Shown here: positions 63,328 to 64,000 of the stretch, in pieces
Position numbering within the stretch: position 1 is the first letter of the stretch
How the letters are laid out: every line of letters starts with the position of its first letter
Position numbers and translations under genes: made by a program
Notes under the pieces: model-generated
Database searches by the model: none
Told to the model about the DNA's origin: nothing
What the model saw: the letters and a program-made list of their open reading frames with translations, nothing else
NCBI RefSeq assembly: GCF_025140835.1
Contig: NZ_CP081153.1
Span: 1,364,001 to 1,428,000 of the forward strand
DNA length: 64,000 nt
Origin: Aliiroseovarius sp. M344
Lineage (GTDB): Bacteria; Pseudomonadota; Alphaproteobacteria; Rhodobacterales; Rhodobacteraceae
Direction of reading: 5' to 3'

Positions 63328-64000
63328 ATGAGTGATTATATCGAGCGCAAAGGTCTGTCCGTTCACCGTGAATTGGGCAGGTTTCTGGAAACCCGTGCTT
63401 TGGCCAAGACCGCGTTGAAATACGATGCGTTCTGGAAGGGGTTTGCTGCGATCATTCACGACCTTGGACCGAAAAACCGCGCGCTTTTGGAAAAGCGAGA
63501 CGCCATGCAACGTCAGGTGGACAACTGGCACACGGCACGGGCAGGCCAACCCCATGATGCCGACGCCTACCGTGCTTTTCTGCAAGACATCGGATATCTG
63601 GTGCAAGAAGGTCCAAATTTTCAGATCGAGACCATGAATGTTGACCCCGAGATCGCAGAGGTGCCGGGGCCGCAACTGGTTGTCCCGATCATGAACGCAC
63701 GTTTTGCGCTGAATGCCGCCAATGCGCGCTGGGGCAGCCTGTATGATGCCCTATATGGGACCGATGCCTTGGGGGATCTGCCCACCGGCAAGGGCTATGA
63801 CCCAGAGCGTGGCGGCCGGGTGATTGACCGCGCCAAGACCTTCCTGGATGCAGCGCTACCGCTGGCGGATGGGTCGTGGCTGGACGCCCGCAAAGATGGC
63901 TCGCGCAAGTTTCCTGCCTTGGATGACCCGTCACAGTTCCTTGGCGCGCACGGGTTCAGGTATTTATTTGAAAACAATGGCTTGAAGATCATTCTTGAAT
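63328..64000 (+). CDS. glcB: malate synthase G (N-terminal part, continues past the window)
   Basis: The frame is open from the ATG at 63328 to the end of the window, 224 residues. MSDYIERKGLSVHRELGRFLETRALAKTALKYDAFWKGFAAIIHDLGPKNRALLEKRD and VPGPQLVVPIMNARFALNAANARWGSLYDALYGTDAL are the N-terminus of malate synthase G, which condenses glyoxylate and acetyl-CoA in the glyoxylate cycle. The catalytic part lies outside the window. It diverges from pepN. Confidence 0.9.
   Translation, partial: MSDYIERKGLSVHRELGRFLETRALAKTALKYDAFWKGFAAIIHDLGPKNRALLEKRDAMQRQVDNWHTARAGQPHDADAYRAFLQDIGYLVQEGPNFQIETMNVDPEIAEVPGPQLVVPIMNARFALNAANARWGSLYDALYGTDALGDLPTGKGYDPERGGRVIDRAKTFLDAALPLADGSWLDARKDGSRKFPALDDPSQFLGAHGFRYLFENNGLKIILE

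Overview
The window reads as a chromosomal segment of an alphaproteobacterium of the Rhodobacteraceae (Roseobacter-type). The case rests on a complete gene transfer agent (GTA) head-tail cluster, the aerobic cobaltochelatase pair cobS/cobT with a J-domain gene and bolA, an E1-beta subunit carrying its own lipoyl domain, the glnB-glnA operon, and the general codon and GC style. I identify organisms only by gene content and order; no species is claimed.

Layout. 0-10.6 kb holds housekeeping genes: an exonuclease-family tail, a DUF3445 haem oxidase, a small lipoprotein, glnB-glnA (minus), the NAD(P)HX repair enzyme, an orphan Hint protein, tRNA-Leu(UAG) with trigger factor, an SLT lipoprotein, a frameshifted glycerophosphodiesterase, and rpsF-rpsR-rplI (minus). 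10.9-17.4 kb is the fatty-acid block fabD-fabG-acpP-[HisA-like]-fabF-mltG. 17.5-31.6 kb is the GTA structural cluster in the order terminase small and large subunits, portal, protease, capsid, head-tail connectors, tail terminator, tail tube, chaperones, tape measure, baseplate hub and cell-wall peptidase, and the large tail-tip protein. It is followed by a small plus-strand gene, a DksA-type zinc-finger gene and cysE. 33.4-41.1 kb is minus-strand central metabolism: an AhpD-like gene, pdhA-pdhB-pdhC, ftsB, fba, a hemP operon and pgk. 41.3-53.2 kb carries two cyclophilins, a DUF3179 protein, trpE, a PpiD-like chaperone, an aminotransferase, tyrS, anmK, a DUF427 protein and an X-Pro aminopeptidase. 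53.3-64 kb has cobT, cobS, a J-domain gene, bolA, a DUF4177 gene, gatB, a lytic transglycosylase, pepN and the start of malate synthase G.

How the genes work together. The GTA genes encode a small phage-like particle in which most neighbouring genes overlap or abut. The exceptions are a few spacers, two of which (terminase/portal and capsid/connector) are rich in inverted repeats. A strong intrinsic terminator lies between mltG and the first GTA gene, just downstream of a promoter-like sequence, so GTA transcription may have to pass a termination signal. Lysis, regulatory and capsid-spike genes known from other GTA producers are not in this window.

The least expected items are: the possible attenuator ahead of the GTA; a HisA paralogue with a changed catalytic residue inside the fab cluster; a 41-residue microprotein translationally coupled to hemP; a perfect palindrome over the predicted pdhA transcription start; the frameshifted GDPD with altered metal ligands; a Hint protein lacking its nucleophile; an acidic, Trp-rich insertion in Nnr; and several palindromic intergenic elements, two of which share one core sequence. 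No CRISPR array, insertion sequence or integrase was seen.
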